A DNA stretch of 64,000 nucleotides from Lampris incognitus. Lineage: Eukaryota > Chordata > Actinopteri > Lampriformes > Lampridae. The stretch is from positions 5,723,683 to 5,787,682 of the forward strand of contig NC_079223.1 of assembly GCF_029633865.1 (NCBI RefSeq), read 5' to 3'. The position numbers and the translations under genes were made by a program. The stretch's first letter is position 1, and every line of letters starts with the position of its first letter. The notes below the pieces were generated by a model. The model was not told the origin of the DNA, made no database searches, and saw only the letters and a list, made by a program, of their open reading frames with translations. Of this stretch, positions 11,384 to 25,000 are shown piece after piece.

Positions 11384-12892
11384 GCTGGTTTCACTGACGT
11401 CTGTCCCCCTTAAGTCTTACGACTGCCGCCAGCCGAGGGTGTGTGGAGCAGGAGGTGACGACCCGTGTCCAACGGTGTCCTGGGCTACGGTTTCCGGGAC
11501 AGACTTGCAACTTAGTGCTCGTTTACCTGACGGATGCAGTCGCTGTCCTTTTCTGTGTTTTTCTTTTCTTTTCTTTTTCTTTTTTTGCATATGCATATTT
11601 GTTTTGGATGCAGTGCAAATTACTCATTGTTGCTGTGCTGTCCTTTGAGATCATATCTTATTTTCACACCCCTCCTGTGACCAAATGCATTCCATGTTGA
11701 CTCTCATTGTCTTTCAAGACCATGAAACCAGTTCATTTCTTCAGCGCCCGTCTGCTCTGACAAGATGACTTATACCTTCATGATGGAGTACGCCTCCTGA
11801 ACCGGACTGCCTCCTTCAGATACTTCACTTCTTTACCAGAACGCCATCTCTTGTGTGTGTGTGTGTGTGAGAATGACTGACCAGGTGAGTGTGTATATTT
11901 CTTAAGCGTGTTGGTGTAAGAAAATGTTTTATTTAATCTCGTAATGCAAACCAAAGCGCAGCAGGTGTGTCTGATAACGAGAGCTACGTGTGTGTTTTAA
12001 GCCGTTACCTGTAGAATGTGTGAGGGAAGCGGTAGTTTGAGTACTTGTAGTAAATGTAGTATGGACACTGCCGTGATATCCTTATATCCTTACCAGAAGT
12101 TGGACTGAACCACTTCGGCATCACCGACGAACTTGTGTGTGGCACCTGTGGGTCAGAGAAAACGGTTTCCGTTGTGCACGATGATCAGTTCTGCAAAGAT
12201 TTGATGCTTTAGCCAGTGGAGAGGAGGTCTCGCCATTTTGTATATGCTGTGCACGGTTGCAGGGCTGCTCGATGACGCGTCAGCCAGCCAGTAAGGTCAC
12301 CTCATATCTGTCACCAGACGCCCGCTTATCGCCAGCTCTGATAGCGTGCCTGGCAGATGCCTTCCATTGTTTGCAGAGAATCACTTTGGGGGGGCAAATG
12401 CTGCGCGTGAACAGGATGTAGTCTACGGCGTTGCTGCAGCCGTATGAGTGTGACGTAACCTCGCGATCACATGCAGCCCGTCTGCCTTGGATTCATTGTG
12501 CAGAGATAACGACAAGTTGTTGTTGCTCTGGTCGGCTCACGGGGCTCGTAATGGGACCTGACATTTTAATTGCCGAAGCAAGTTGTCTTTGTAATGATGT
12601 ATGAAGGTTCTCATTTACGTTATCAGCCGTGCAAAACGGCAGAAGCTGAATGTTTTGGTTAACCTCTTCTTTTTCTTCTTTGTTTCTCGGGAGATGATGT
12701 GGCGTCCCTCCGCCTCAGAGGCCACCTCAGAATTTATTGTTTACATGGCGTTGTTGTGTAGGATGATTCCTCCTCGGGTTTATATGTATATTTGTGATTT
12801 GCAGCCATGCAAGGAAATCAGAATACTACACTACAACTTTTTACTTCAGTTTTATTTTTATTTTTCGAGGGCGTTTTGTGCAAAACAATAAA
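11384..12892 (+). other. col19a1: Probable col19a1 3' untranslated region and poly(A) signal
   Basis: No further coding exon follows the stop. The first convincing AATAAA is at 12887-12892 (caaaacaataaaacaaac), about 1.5 kb downstream. That length is plausible for a collagen 3' UTR, but the true cleavage site is not shown by sequence alone. Confidence 0.45.
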
Positions 12893-12899
12893 ACAAACA

Positions 12900-14200
12900 A
12901 ACTCGCATTCGTACTTGAAATGTCTTGTTTGACGCCGCTGCTGTGCACGTCCAGTTCTGATGGCTCGTCGTGCTCATTGTCAAGCGCCGTGCGTCACCGT
13001 GTAGCGTGCAACTGCTTTGTTTTGGGGTTTCTCGAGCCTGGATTTGGAATTCTATGATTATTTGTCATCTTTAGAGTCGGTGTAGCGTTCTCTGCATATT
13101 TGAGAACTGTTTGAGGTGGTAAAACATCAATGCAGCCTGGTGAAACAGCAGCTGATTCTGCAGTGCACATCTGGAGATGGCAGAATAACACATTCTGTTA
13201 TATATGTGTACATACATACATGTATGAGACATGTAGGTATGTATGTATAAGACTTGGCACAGTCACACTGAAGAAATACAAAGAACCCTTACTGGTAATG
13301 AGGCCCACTGTGCAGTAAAATATCCAACGTCAGAATCCCAGGCAGCTGGAATAATTGGAAATGTTGAAAGTTGACAGAAATGTGAGCATTTTCTCTTCCA
13401 CAAGCATGTGTCCTTCCTGGTATGACAGAACCCAGACAGGCTGACCTGCAGTGCATGTGCAGTAAAGTGAAGCAGGGTGAACCTCTCCCAGCATGCTCTC
13501 ACAGGCACACATGAAGGGCTTCGGTGTGTTTTCAGCATACTTCAGTATATATTTCTGCTCTGTTTGTGCGGCTGATGTTTGAAAGGGTCTGTGGAAGCAT
13601 CATAGTGTTGTGATTCTTGAGAATATGGGTTTTCTTTTTGTTCTTTAAGAACTTTCACGCGCCCCCTTTGTCTCGTGAATCTCGCATTAAGCATCGTTGG
13701 ACTTCTGTTACGGATCCAGATTGTTTTATTTTCCTCGGCCTCCCAGGTTGTCTTATCTGTGCTGAGTGTTACTGGCTCAAATCGACAGAAAATGAGAAAG
13801 CGATGACATCTGAAGTCCACCCCTGACTTTTTATTAGTGAGTTGAAAGAGCCCTCTGCTGGACTCGAGCATGCTTATATATCTCGTGTCTTGTGTTTTAT
13901 TGAAAAGTTCATGGAATCTCCTTCCATCCTCCTCCATCCTTGTGTGGTTTAATTTTTCAGTTTAGCCAGAATAGGTGTTTCTGACTGAGTCAAATGAGCA
14001 TCAGCAAGCATCCATGTTATCTGAGCAGGTCGTTTTTGTACTCTTGCAGTGAGGCTGATACCTCATTATAATGAAATTATTTTAAACTGATATCAGTTTC
14101 TGCCATCTTGTGTCTTCGCTTTAGCCAAACTGATTCCTTATTTGAAAATATGCAAAAGGATTTATGTCAAAGCCACCTTGAACGGCAGCATGGATTGTGA
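12900..14200. other. Intergenic segment without recognised features
   Basis: AT-rich sequence downstream of col19a1. Open frames here are short and domain-free, and no tandem arrays were noticed. Confidence 0.5.
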
Positions 14201-14217
14201 AAGCCGATCGGCTCTGT

Positions 14218-14692
14218 GCATAACTGTAGTCCACTGACTCCCGGTTTCTACTGCAGCCATCATACCAGTTTCCTGTTTGTTGGCGTGTGCTATTGACAAT
14301 GGCATATTTTTGGTGATGCCTGCAAGATTTACCGTGGATAAATGTCAACCACATGCACACAACTGTCCACACACTTCCACCTGCACCTCCCAGCAAACAG
14401 GTGACAAGTTTCAAGTTGTACATATCAAAGTTACGTCCACAATTATGAGGATGAGTGGACGGATGGAGTTGTGGACGTAACTTGATATGTACAACTTGAA
14501 ACTTGTCACCCGTGTGTTGGTAGGTGCGGGTGGAAGTGTGTGGACAGTTGTGTGCATGTCATTGACATTTATCCATGGTAAATCTTGCAGGCATCGCCAA
14601 AAACATGCCATTGTCAACAACACACGCCAACAAACAGGAAACTGGTATGACCGCTGCAGTAGAAACCGGAAGTCAGTGGACTACAGTTATGC
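14218..14692. mobile_element. Foldback element with 222-bp arms and 30-bp loop
   Basis: The arm 14218-14440 is the inverted copy of 14471-14692. Both contain gtggacgtaacttgatatgt, cctgcaagatttac or its complement, and ctgtttgttggcgtg. Translations of the two arms on opposite strands are nearly the same, which shows how similar they are. A third, diverged copy of the arm lies at 55256-55461. Confidence 0.88.
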
Positions 14693-15020
14693 ACAGTCTA
14701 GTTGCATTGCTCCAAATGAATTGAGTTTTCCTTTTCTTTCAAGTGATGTAAAAAGGTACAGGTTCAAGAAAAGCGTAGTGAGCATTCAGACTGTTGAAGC
14801 GTGAAACCACATCGTAGGTCACCGACACCCATTGTGAGCGTAATATCTACCTAATGTGCAATTATAATGTTCAACAATCCAACTGAGGAAGTAGTACATC
14901 TCTGCTCCAAGCTCTTACTCTGAAAAACGGAAAATCGATAAAAACCATAAACGCATTCACTTCCTCTTCCTTTTTTTCCCAGAAACTCAGATTCACTGCT
15001 AATTTTTTAAGGGTTTATAT

Positions 15021-15264
15021 CAGTGTTTCTCAACCCAGTCCTGAAGGAACCCCTATCCTGCAGATGTTCATTGTAACCCTGCATAGGTAGCCCTGCTTGT
15101 ACTTACTCGACCAATCATCTCGCAGCACTTAATTATGCAAGGTGTGCAACATCCGACAAAATTCATTGCTGATTGGTTGAATAACTACAAACAGGTACCT
15201 ATTCAGGGTTGCAAAGAAAATATGCAGGCTAGGGGGTCCTTGAGGACTGGGTTGAGAAACACTG
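15021..15264. mobile_element. hAT-like MITE
   Basis: The ends are perfect inverted repeats: cagtgtttctcaacccagtc at the left and gactgggttgagaaacactg at the right. Flanks gtttatat and gtatatat agree at seven of eight positions, fitting an 8-bp hAT target duplication. The 244-bp body has no coding potential. Confidence 0.87.
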
Positions 15265-15479
15265 GTATATATATATATATGCCAGGGGGTCAGAACATTA
15301 ACATAAACCACAAATCAGCTCACAAATATGTTATAAAGGGTACACACATTTATGGTTTTCATAGCTTTCCTGTGTTTAGAATAGAGAATTGTTGTAATGT
15401 GTTGTTTGATTTCATTTTCAGAAATGAAAAAAGATGTTTATGATTGGAAAACTTGAGATTTACGAATATGTGATTTTGC

Positions 15480-16073
15480 AAGTAATGGATTCACTGCTGA
15501 AGGATATCCGCTGTCCTCGGCTCGTTGCGTCATAACTTCCTGTAATGAGTCACGCGGATCACGTGGTCCCTCTCAGCTCTCGCTCTGTCCTTCCAGCGCG
15601 TGGATAGTAACTGGAAATCTTTCCAGTGGCCACTCGCGGTATTGCAGCGAAAACTCCCCTGCGGCCCAAAACGCATTTCCCCATAGACCACCGTTGTAGA
15701 AGAGGCGCCTGTAAAACTGTTGACAGGACACCTGCAGCTGTAGTCATGGTCCGTTATTACTCTTTGTATTGTATGTTGTTAAGCCGCAGGGTTTTAATCT
15801 TTTTACAAATGTCCCAAAGCCCAGAAAAACCTTCGTTTTTCCCTGCATGACGGCGCAGTTGCGTACGAGCCGCTCTCACAGGCATGATGGGAGTAACACT
15901 ACTGCGCATATTCAGTGGGCCGCATGTACCCGGAAGTAACCCGGAAGCCAGAAGCTTTTTTCGGCGTATGCGCCAGGCGAGCAATTCTCATAGGAACGAA
16001 CAGGCGCCATTTTAGATCCGGTATCCGCTTCTGCGTTAACACGTCCGTGTTCCAGTGTCGCGTTCTCGCCAAC
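15480..16073. promoter_or_regulatory. CpG-rich, TATA-less promoter-like region
   Basis: The region is CG-rich compared with its surroundings. It contains two close ETS-type sites (acccggaagtaacccggaagcc, 15930-15953), a YY1-like gcgccattttagatccg (about 16005), an AP-1/E-box cluster (gagtcacgcggatcacgtg, about 15546) and a ZNF143-like tactcccatcatgcc on the minus strand (about 15880-15896). Such sites are typical of housekeeping promoters. Direction is undecided; it ends just before the ATG at 16074. Confidence 0.4.
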
Positions 16074-19000
16074 ATGTCTAGCTCGTCTCGTTCTCGTGTA
16101 CGTGAGTGTCCATTTTGTTTGATATCTACCTCGCTCCTGGGTTTCCACGTGGCTTCACCGCTATTTATTTTAGACGTTTTACACTGGCTTTAACCAGACG
16201 CCGCTGACACCAGATCACAGCCTAGTGACTGGCTTTAACCAAACGCCACTGACACCAGATCACAGCCTACTGACTGGCTTTAACCAGACGCCACTGACAC
16301 CAGATCACAGCCTACTGACTGGCTTTAACCAGACGCCACTGACACCAGATCACAGCCTAGTGACTGGCTTCAACCAGACGCCACTGACACCAGATCACAG
16401 CCTACTGACTGGCTTTAACCAGACGCCACTGACACCAGATCACAGCCTAGTGACTGGCTTCAACCAGACGCCACTGACACCAGATCACAGCCTAGTGACT
16501 GGCTTCAACCAGACGCCACTGACACCAGATCACAGCCTAGTGACTGGCTTCAACCAAACGCCACTGACACCAGATCACAGCCTACTGACTGGCTTTAACC
16601 AGACGCCACTGACACCAGATCACAGCCTAGTGACTGGCTTTAACCAGACGCCACTGACACCAGATCACAGCCTCGTGACTGGCTGTAACCAAACGCCACT
16701 GACACCAGATCACAGCCTACTGACTGGCTTTAACCAAACGCCACTGACACCAGATCACAGCCTACTGACTGGCTTTAACCAAACGCCACTGACACCAGAT
16801 CACAGCCTACTGACTGGCTTTAACCAAACGCCACTGACACCAGATCACAGCCTAGTGACTGGCTTCAACCAGACGCCACTGACACCAGATCACAGCCTAG
16901 TGACTGGCTTTAACCAAACGCCACTGACACCAGATCACAGCCTACTGACTGGCTTTAACCAGACGCCACTGACACCAGATCACAGCCTACTGACTGGCTT
17001 TAACCAGACGCCACTGACACCCGATCACAGCCTACTGACTGGCTTTAACCAGACGCCACTGACACCAGATCACAGCCTAGTGACTGGCTTTAACCAGACG
17101 CCACTGACACCAGATCACAGCCTCGTGACTGGCTGTAACCAAACGCCACTGACACCAGATCACAGCCTACTGACTGGCTTTAACCAAACGCCACTGACAC
17201 CAGATCACAGCCTAGTGACTGGCTTTAACCAAACGCCACTGACACCAGATCACAGCCTAGTGACTGGCTTCAACCAAACGCCACTGACACCAGATCACAG
17301 CCTAGTGACTGGCTTTAACCAAACGCCACTGACACCAGATCACAGCCTAGTGACTGGCTTTAACCAGACGCCACTGACACCAGATCACAGCCTAGTGACT
17401 GGCTTCAACCAAACGCCATTGACACCAGATCACAGCCTAGTGACTGGCTTTAACCAAACGCCACTGACACCAGATCACAGCCTAGTGACTGGCTTCAACC
17501 AAACGCCATTGACACCAGATCACAGCCTACTGACTGGCTTCAACCAAACGCCACTGACACCAGATCACAGCCTAGTGACTGGCTGTAACCAAACGCCACT
17601 GACACCAGATCACAGCCTACTGACTGGCTTTAACCAAACGCCACTGACACCAGATCACAGCCTAGTGACTGGCTTCAACCAAACGCCACTGACACCAGAT
17701 CACAGCCTACTGACTGGCTTCAACCAGACGCCACTGACTCCAGATCACAGCCTACTGACTGGCTTCAACCAAACGCCACTGACACCAGATCACAGCCTAC
17801 TGACTGGCTTCAACCAGACGCCACTGACACCAGATCACAGCCTACTGACTGGCTTTAACCAAACGCCACTGACACCAGATCACAGCCTACTGACTGGCTT
17901 TAACCAAACGCCACTGACACCAGATCACAGCCTACTGACTGGCTTCAACCAGACGCCACTGACACCAGATCACAGCCTACTGACTGGCTTCAACCAGACG
18001 CCACTGACACCAGATCACAGCCTACTGACTGGCTTCAACCAAACGCCACTGACACCAGATCACAGCCTACTGACTGGCTTTACCCAAACGCCACTGACAC
18101 CAGATCACAGCCTACTGACTGGCTTCAACCAGACGCCACTTACACCAGATCACAGCCTAGTGACTGGCTTCAACCAGACGCCACTGACACCAGATCACAG
18201 CCTAGTGACTGGCTTCAACCAGACGCCACTGACACCAGATCACAGCCTACTGACTGGCTTTAATCAGACGCCACTGACACCAGATCACAGCCTACTGACT
18301 GGCTTTAACCAGACGCCACTGACACCAGATCACAGCCTACTGACTGGCTTCAACCAGACGCCAGATCACAGCCTACTGACTGGCTTCAACCAGACGCCAC
18401 TGACACCAGATCACAGCCTACTGACTGGCTTTAACCAAACGCCACTGACACCAGATCACAGCCTAGTGACTGGCTTTAACCAGACGCCACTGACACCAGA
18501 TCACAGCCTACTGACTGGCTTCAACCAGACGCCACTGACACCAGATCACAGCCTACTGACTGGCTTCAACCAGACGCCACTGACACCAGATCACAGCCTA
18601 GTGACTGGCTTTAACCAGACGCCACTGACACCAGATCACAGCCTAGTGACTGGCTTCAACCAGACGCCACTGACACCAGATCACAGCCTAGTGACTGGCT
18701 TCAACCAGACGCCACTGACACCAGATCACAGCCTAGTGACTGGCTTCAACCAGACGCCACTGACACCAGATCACAGCCTAGTGACTGGCTTCAACCAAAC
18801 GCCACTGACACCAGATCACAGCCTACTGACTGGCTTTAACCAGACGCCACTGACACCAGATCACAGCCTAGTGACTGGCTTTAACCAGACGCCACTGACA
18901 CCAGATCACAGCCTCGTGACTGGCTGTAACCAAACGCCACTGACACCAGATCACAGCCTACTGACTGGCTTTAACCAAACGCCACTGACACCAGATCACA

Positions 19001-22000
19001 GCCTACTGACTGGCTTTAACCAAACGCCACTGACACCAGATCACAGCCTACTGACTGGCTTTAACCAAACGCCACTGACACCAGATCACAGCCTAGTGAC
19101 TGGCTTCAACCAGACGCCACTGACACCAGATCACAGCCTAGTGACTGGCTTTAACCAAACGCCACTGACACCAGATCACAGCCTACTGACTGGCTTTAAC
19201 CAGACGCCACTGACACCAGATCACAGCCTACTGACTGGCTTTAACCAGACGCCACTGACACCCGATCACAGCCTACTGACTGGCTTTAACCAGACGCCAC
19301 TGACACCAGATCACAGCCTAGTGACTGGCTTTAACCAGACGCCACTGACACCAGATCACAGCCTCGTGACTGGCTGTAACCAAACGCCACTGACACCAGA
19401 TCACAGCCTACTGACTGGCTTTAACCAAACGCCACTGACACCAGATCACAGCCTAGTGACTGGCTTTAACCAAACGCCACTGACACCAGATCACAGCCTA
19501 GTGACTGGCTTCAACCAAACGCCACTGACACCAGATCACAGCCTAGTGACTGGCTTTAACCAAACGCCACTGACACCAGATCACAGCCTAGTGACTGGCT
19601 TTAACCAGACGCCACTGACACCAGATCACAGCCTAGTGACTGGCTTCAACCAAACGCCATTGACACCAGATCACAGCCTAGTGACTGGCTTTAACCAAAC
19701 GCCACTGACACCAGATCACAGCCTAGTGACTGGCTTCAACCAAACGCCATTGACACCAGATCACAGCCTACTGACTGGCTTCAACCAAACGCCACTGACA
19801 CCAGATCACAGCCTAGTGACTGGCTGTAACCAAACGCCACTGACACCAGATCACAGCCTACTGACTGGCTTTAACCAAACGCCACTGACACCAGATCACA
19901 GCCTAGTGACTGGCTTCAACCAAACGCCACTGACACCAGATCACAGCCTACTGACTGGCTTCAACCAGACGCCACTGACTCCAGATCACAGCCTACTGAC
20001 TGGCTTCAACCAAACGCCACTGACACCAGATCACAGCCTACTGACTGGCTTCAACCAGACGCCACTGACACCAGATCACAGCCTACTGACTGGCTTTAAC
20101 CAAACGCCACTGACACCAGATCACAGCCTACTGACTGGCTTTAACCAAACGCCACTGACACCAGATCACAGCCTACTGACTGGCTTCAACCAGACGCCAC
20201 TGACACCAGATCACAGCCTACTGACTGGCTTCAACCAGACGCCACTGACACCAGATCACAGCCTACTGACTGGCTTCAACCAAACGCCACTGACACCAGA
20301 TCACAGCCTACTGACTGGCTTTACCCAAACGCCACTGACACCAGATCACAGCCTACTGACTGGCTTCAACCAGACGCCACTTACACCAGATCACAGCCTA
20401 GTGACTGGCTTCAACCAGACGCCACTGACACCAGATCACAGCCTAGTGACTGGCTTCAACCAGACGCCACTGACACCAGATCACAGCCTACTGACTGGCT
20501 TTAATCAGACGCCACTGACACCAGATCACAGCCTACTGACTGGCTTTAACCAGACGCCACTGACACCAGATCACAGCCTACTGACTGGCTTCAACCAGAC
20601 GCCAGATCACAGCCTACTGACTGGCTTCAACCAGACGCCACTGACACCAGATCACAGCCTACTGACTGGCTTTAACCAAACGCCACTGACACCAGATCAC
20701 AGCCTAGTGACTGGCTTTAACCAGACGCCACTGACACCAGATCACAGCCTACTGACTGGCTTCAACCAGACGCCACTGACACCAGATCACAGCCTACTGA
20801 CTGGCTTCAACCAGACGCCACTGACACCAGATCACAGCCTAGTGACTGGCTTTAACCAAACGCCGCTGACACCAGATCACAGCCTAGTGACTGGCTTTAA
20901 CCAGACGCCACTGACACCAGATCACAGCCTACTGACTGGCTTCAACCAGACGCCACTGACACCAGATCACAGCCTACTGACTGGCTTCAACCAAACGCCA
21001 CTGACACCAGATCACAGCCTACTGACTGGCTTTACCCAAACGCCACTGACACCAGATCACAGCCTACTGACTGGCTTCAACCAGACGCCACTTACACCAG
21101 ATCACAGCCTAGTGACTGGCTTCAACCAGACGCCACTGACACCAGATCACAGCCTAGTGACTGGCTTCAACCAGACGCCACTGACACCAGATCACAGCCT
21201 ACTGACTGGCTTTAATCAGACGCCACTGACACCAGATCACAGCCTACTGACTGGCTTTAACCAGACGCCACTGACACCAGATCACAGCCTACTGACTGGC
21301 TTCAACCAGACGCCAGATCACAGCCTACTGACTGGCTTCAACCAGACGCCACTGACACCAGATCACAGCCTACTGACTGGCTTTAACCAAACGCCACTGA
21401 CACCAGATCACAGCCTAGTGACTGGCTTTAACCAGACGCCACTGACACCAGATCACAGCCTACTGACTGGCTTCAACCAGACGCCACTGACACCAGATCA
21501 CAGCCTACTGACTGGCTTCAACCAGACGCCACTGACACCAGATCACAGCCTAGTGACTGGCTTTAACCAAACGCCGCTGACACCAGATCACAGCCTAGTG
21601 ACTGGCTTCAACCAGACGCCACTGACACCAGATCACAGCCTACTGACTGGCTTCAACCAGACGCCACTGACACCAGATCACAGCCTACTGACTGGCTTCA
21701 ACCAGACGCCACTGACACCAGATCACAGCCTACTGACTGGCTTTAATCAGACGCCACTGACACCAGATCACAGCCTAGTGACTGGCTTCAACCAAACGCC
21801 ACTGACACCAGATCACAGCCTAGTGACTGGCTTCAACCAAACGCCACTGACACCAGATCACAGCCTAGTGACTGGCTTCAACCAGACGCCACTGACACCA
21901 GATCACAGCCTACTGGCTGGCTTTACCCAAACGCCACTGACACCAGATCACAGCCTACTGGCTGGCTTTACCCAAACGCCACTGACACCAGATCACAGCC

Positions 22001-25000
22001 TACTGACTGGCTTCAACCAGACGCCACTGACACCAGATCACAGCCTACTGACTGGCTTTAATCAGACGCCACTGACACCAGATCACAGCCTACTGACTGG
22101 CTTCAACCAAACGCCACTGACACCAGATCACAGCCTAGTGACTGGCTTCAACCAAACGCCACTGACACCAGATCACAGCCTACTGGCTGGCTTTACCCAA
22201 ACGCCACTGACACCAGATCAAAGCCTACTGACTGGCTTCAACCAGACGCCACTGACACCAGATCACAGCCTAGTGACTGGCTTCAACCAGACGCCACTGA
22301 CACCAGATCACAGCCTAGTGACTGGCTTCAACCAAACGCCACTGACACCAGATCACAGCCTACTGACTGGCTTTAACCAAACGCCACTGACACCAGATCA
22401 CAGCCTAGTGACTGGCTTTAACCAGACGCCACTGACACCAGATCACAGCCTACTGACTGGCTTCAACCAGACGCCACTGACACCAGATCACAGCCTACTG
22501 ACTGGCTTCAACCAGACGCCACTGACACCAGATCACAGCCTAGTGACTGGCTTTAACCAAACGCCGCTGACACCAGATCACAGCCTAGTGACTGGCTTCA
22601 ACCAGACGCCACTGACACCAGATCACAGCCTACTGACTGGCTTCAACCAGACGCCACTGACACCAGATCACAGCCTACTGACTGGCTTCAACCAGACGCC
22701 ACTGACACCAGATCACAGCCTACTGACTGGCTTTAATCAGACGCCACTGACACCAGATCACAGCCTAGTGACTGGCTTCAACCAAACGCCACTGACACCA
22801 GATCACAGCCTAGTGACTGGCTTCAACCAAACGCCACTGACACCAGATCACAGCCTAGTGACTGGCTTCAACCAGACGCCACTGACACCAGATCACAGCC
22901 TACTGGCTGGCTTTACCCAAACGCCACTGACACCAGATCACAGCCTACTGGCTGGCTTTACCCAAACGCCACTGACACCAGATCACAGCCTACTGACTGG
23001 CTTCAACCAGACGCCACTGACACCAGATCACAGCCTAGTGACTGGCTTCAACCAGACGCCACTGACACCAGATCACAGCCTACTGACTGGCTTTAATCAG
23101 ACGCCACTGACACCAGATCACAGCCTACTGACTGGCTTCAACCAAACGCCACTGACACCAGATCACAGCCTAGTGACTGGCTTCAACCAAACGCCACTGA
23201 CACCAGATCACAGCCTACTGGCTGGCTTTACCCAAACGCCACTGACACCAGATCAAAGCCTACTGACTGGCTTCAACCAGACGCCACTGACACCAGATCA
23301 CAGCCTAGTGACTGGCTTCAACCAGACGCCACTGACACCAGATCACAGCCTAGTGACTGGCTTCAACCAAACGCCACTGACACCAGATCACAGCCTACTG
23401 ACTGGCTTTAACCAAACGCCACTGACACCAGATCACAGCCTAGTGACTGGCTTTAACCAGACGCCACTGACACCAGATCACAGCCTAGTGACTGGCTTTA
23501 ACCAGACGCCACTGACACCAGATCACAGCCTACTGACTGGCTTTAACCAGACGCCACTGACACCAGATCACAGCCTACTGACTGGCTTCAACCAGACGCC
23601 ACTGACACCAGATCACAGCCTACTGACTGGCTTCAACCAGACGCCACTGACACCAGATCACAGCCTAGTGACTGGCTTCAACCAGACGCCACTGACACCA
23701 GATCACAGCCTACTGACTGGCTTCAACCAAACGCCACTGACACCAGATCACAGCCTACTGACTGGCTTCAACCAGACGCCACTGACACCAGATCACAGCC
23801 TAGTGACTGGCTTTAACCAGACGCCACTGACACCAGATCACAGCCTAGTGACTGGCTTTAACCAGACGCCACTGACACCAGATCACAGCCTACTGACTGG
23901 CTTTAACCAGACGCCACTGACACCAGATCACAGCCTAGTGACTGGCTTCAACCAAACGCCACTGACACCAGATCACAGCCTACTGGCTGGCTTTACCCAA
24001 ACGCCACTGACACCAGATCACAGCCTAGTGACTGGCTTCAACCAGACGCCACTGACACCAGATCACAGCCTACTGACTGGCTTCAACCAGACGCCACTGA
24101 CACCAGATCACAGCCTACTGACTGGCTTCAACCAGACGCCACTGACACCAGATCACAGCCTAGTGACTGGCTTCAACCAGACGCCACTTACACCAGATCA
24201 CAGCCTAGTGACTGGCTTCAACCAAACGCCACTGACACCAGATCACAGCCTAGTGACTGGCTTCAACCAGACGCCACTTACACCAGATCACAGCCTACTG
24301 ACTGGCTTCAACCAGACGCCACTGACACCAGATCACAGCCTAGTGACTGGCTTTAACCAGACGCCACTGACACCAGATCACAGCCTACTGACTGGCTTTA
24401 ACCAGACGCCACTGACACCAGATCACAGCCTAGTGACTGGCTTTAACCAGACGCCACTGACACCAGATCACAGCCTACTGACTGGCTTTAACCAGACGCC
24501 ACTGACACCAGATCACAGCCTAGTGACTGGCTTCAACCAGACGCCACTGACACCAGATCACAGCCTACTGACTGGCTTCAACCAGACGCCACTGACACCA
24601 GATCACAGCCTAGTGACTGGCTTCAACCAGACGCCACTTACACCAGATCACAGCCTAGTGACTGGCTTCAACCAAACGCCACTGACACCAGATCACAGCC
24701 TAGTGACTGGCTTCAACCAGACGCCACTTACACCAGATCACAGCCTACTGACTGGCTTCAACCAGACGCCACTGACACCAGATCACAGCCTAGTGACTGG
24801 CTTTAACCAGACGCCACTGACACCAGATCACAGCCTACTGACTGGCTTCAACCAAACGCCATTGACACCAGATCACAGCCTACTGACTGGCTTTAACCAG
24901 ACGCCACTGACACCAGATCACAGCCTAGTGACTGGCTTTAACCAGACGCCACTGACACCAGATCACAGCCTACTGACTGGCTTCAACCAGACGCCACTGA

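Noticed and set aside
15912..16148. Minus-strand frame overlapping the CpG block as a gene
   Set aside because: It lacks any domain character and has no supporting splice structure; the YY1-like motif near its internal ATG is the only hint, which is recorded under the promoter finding.
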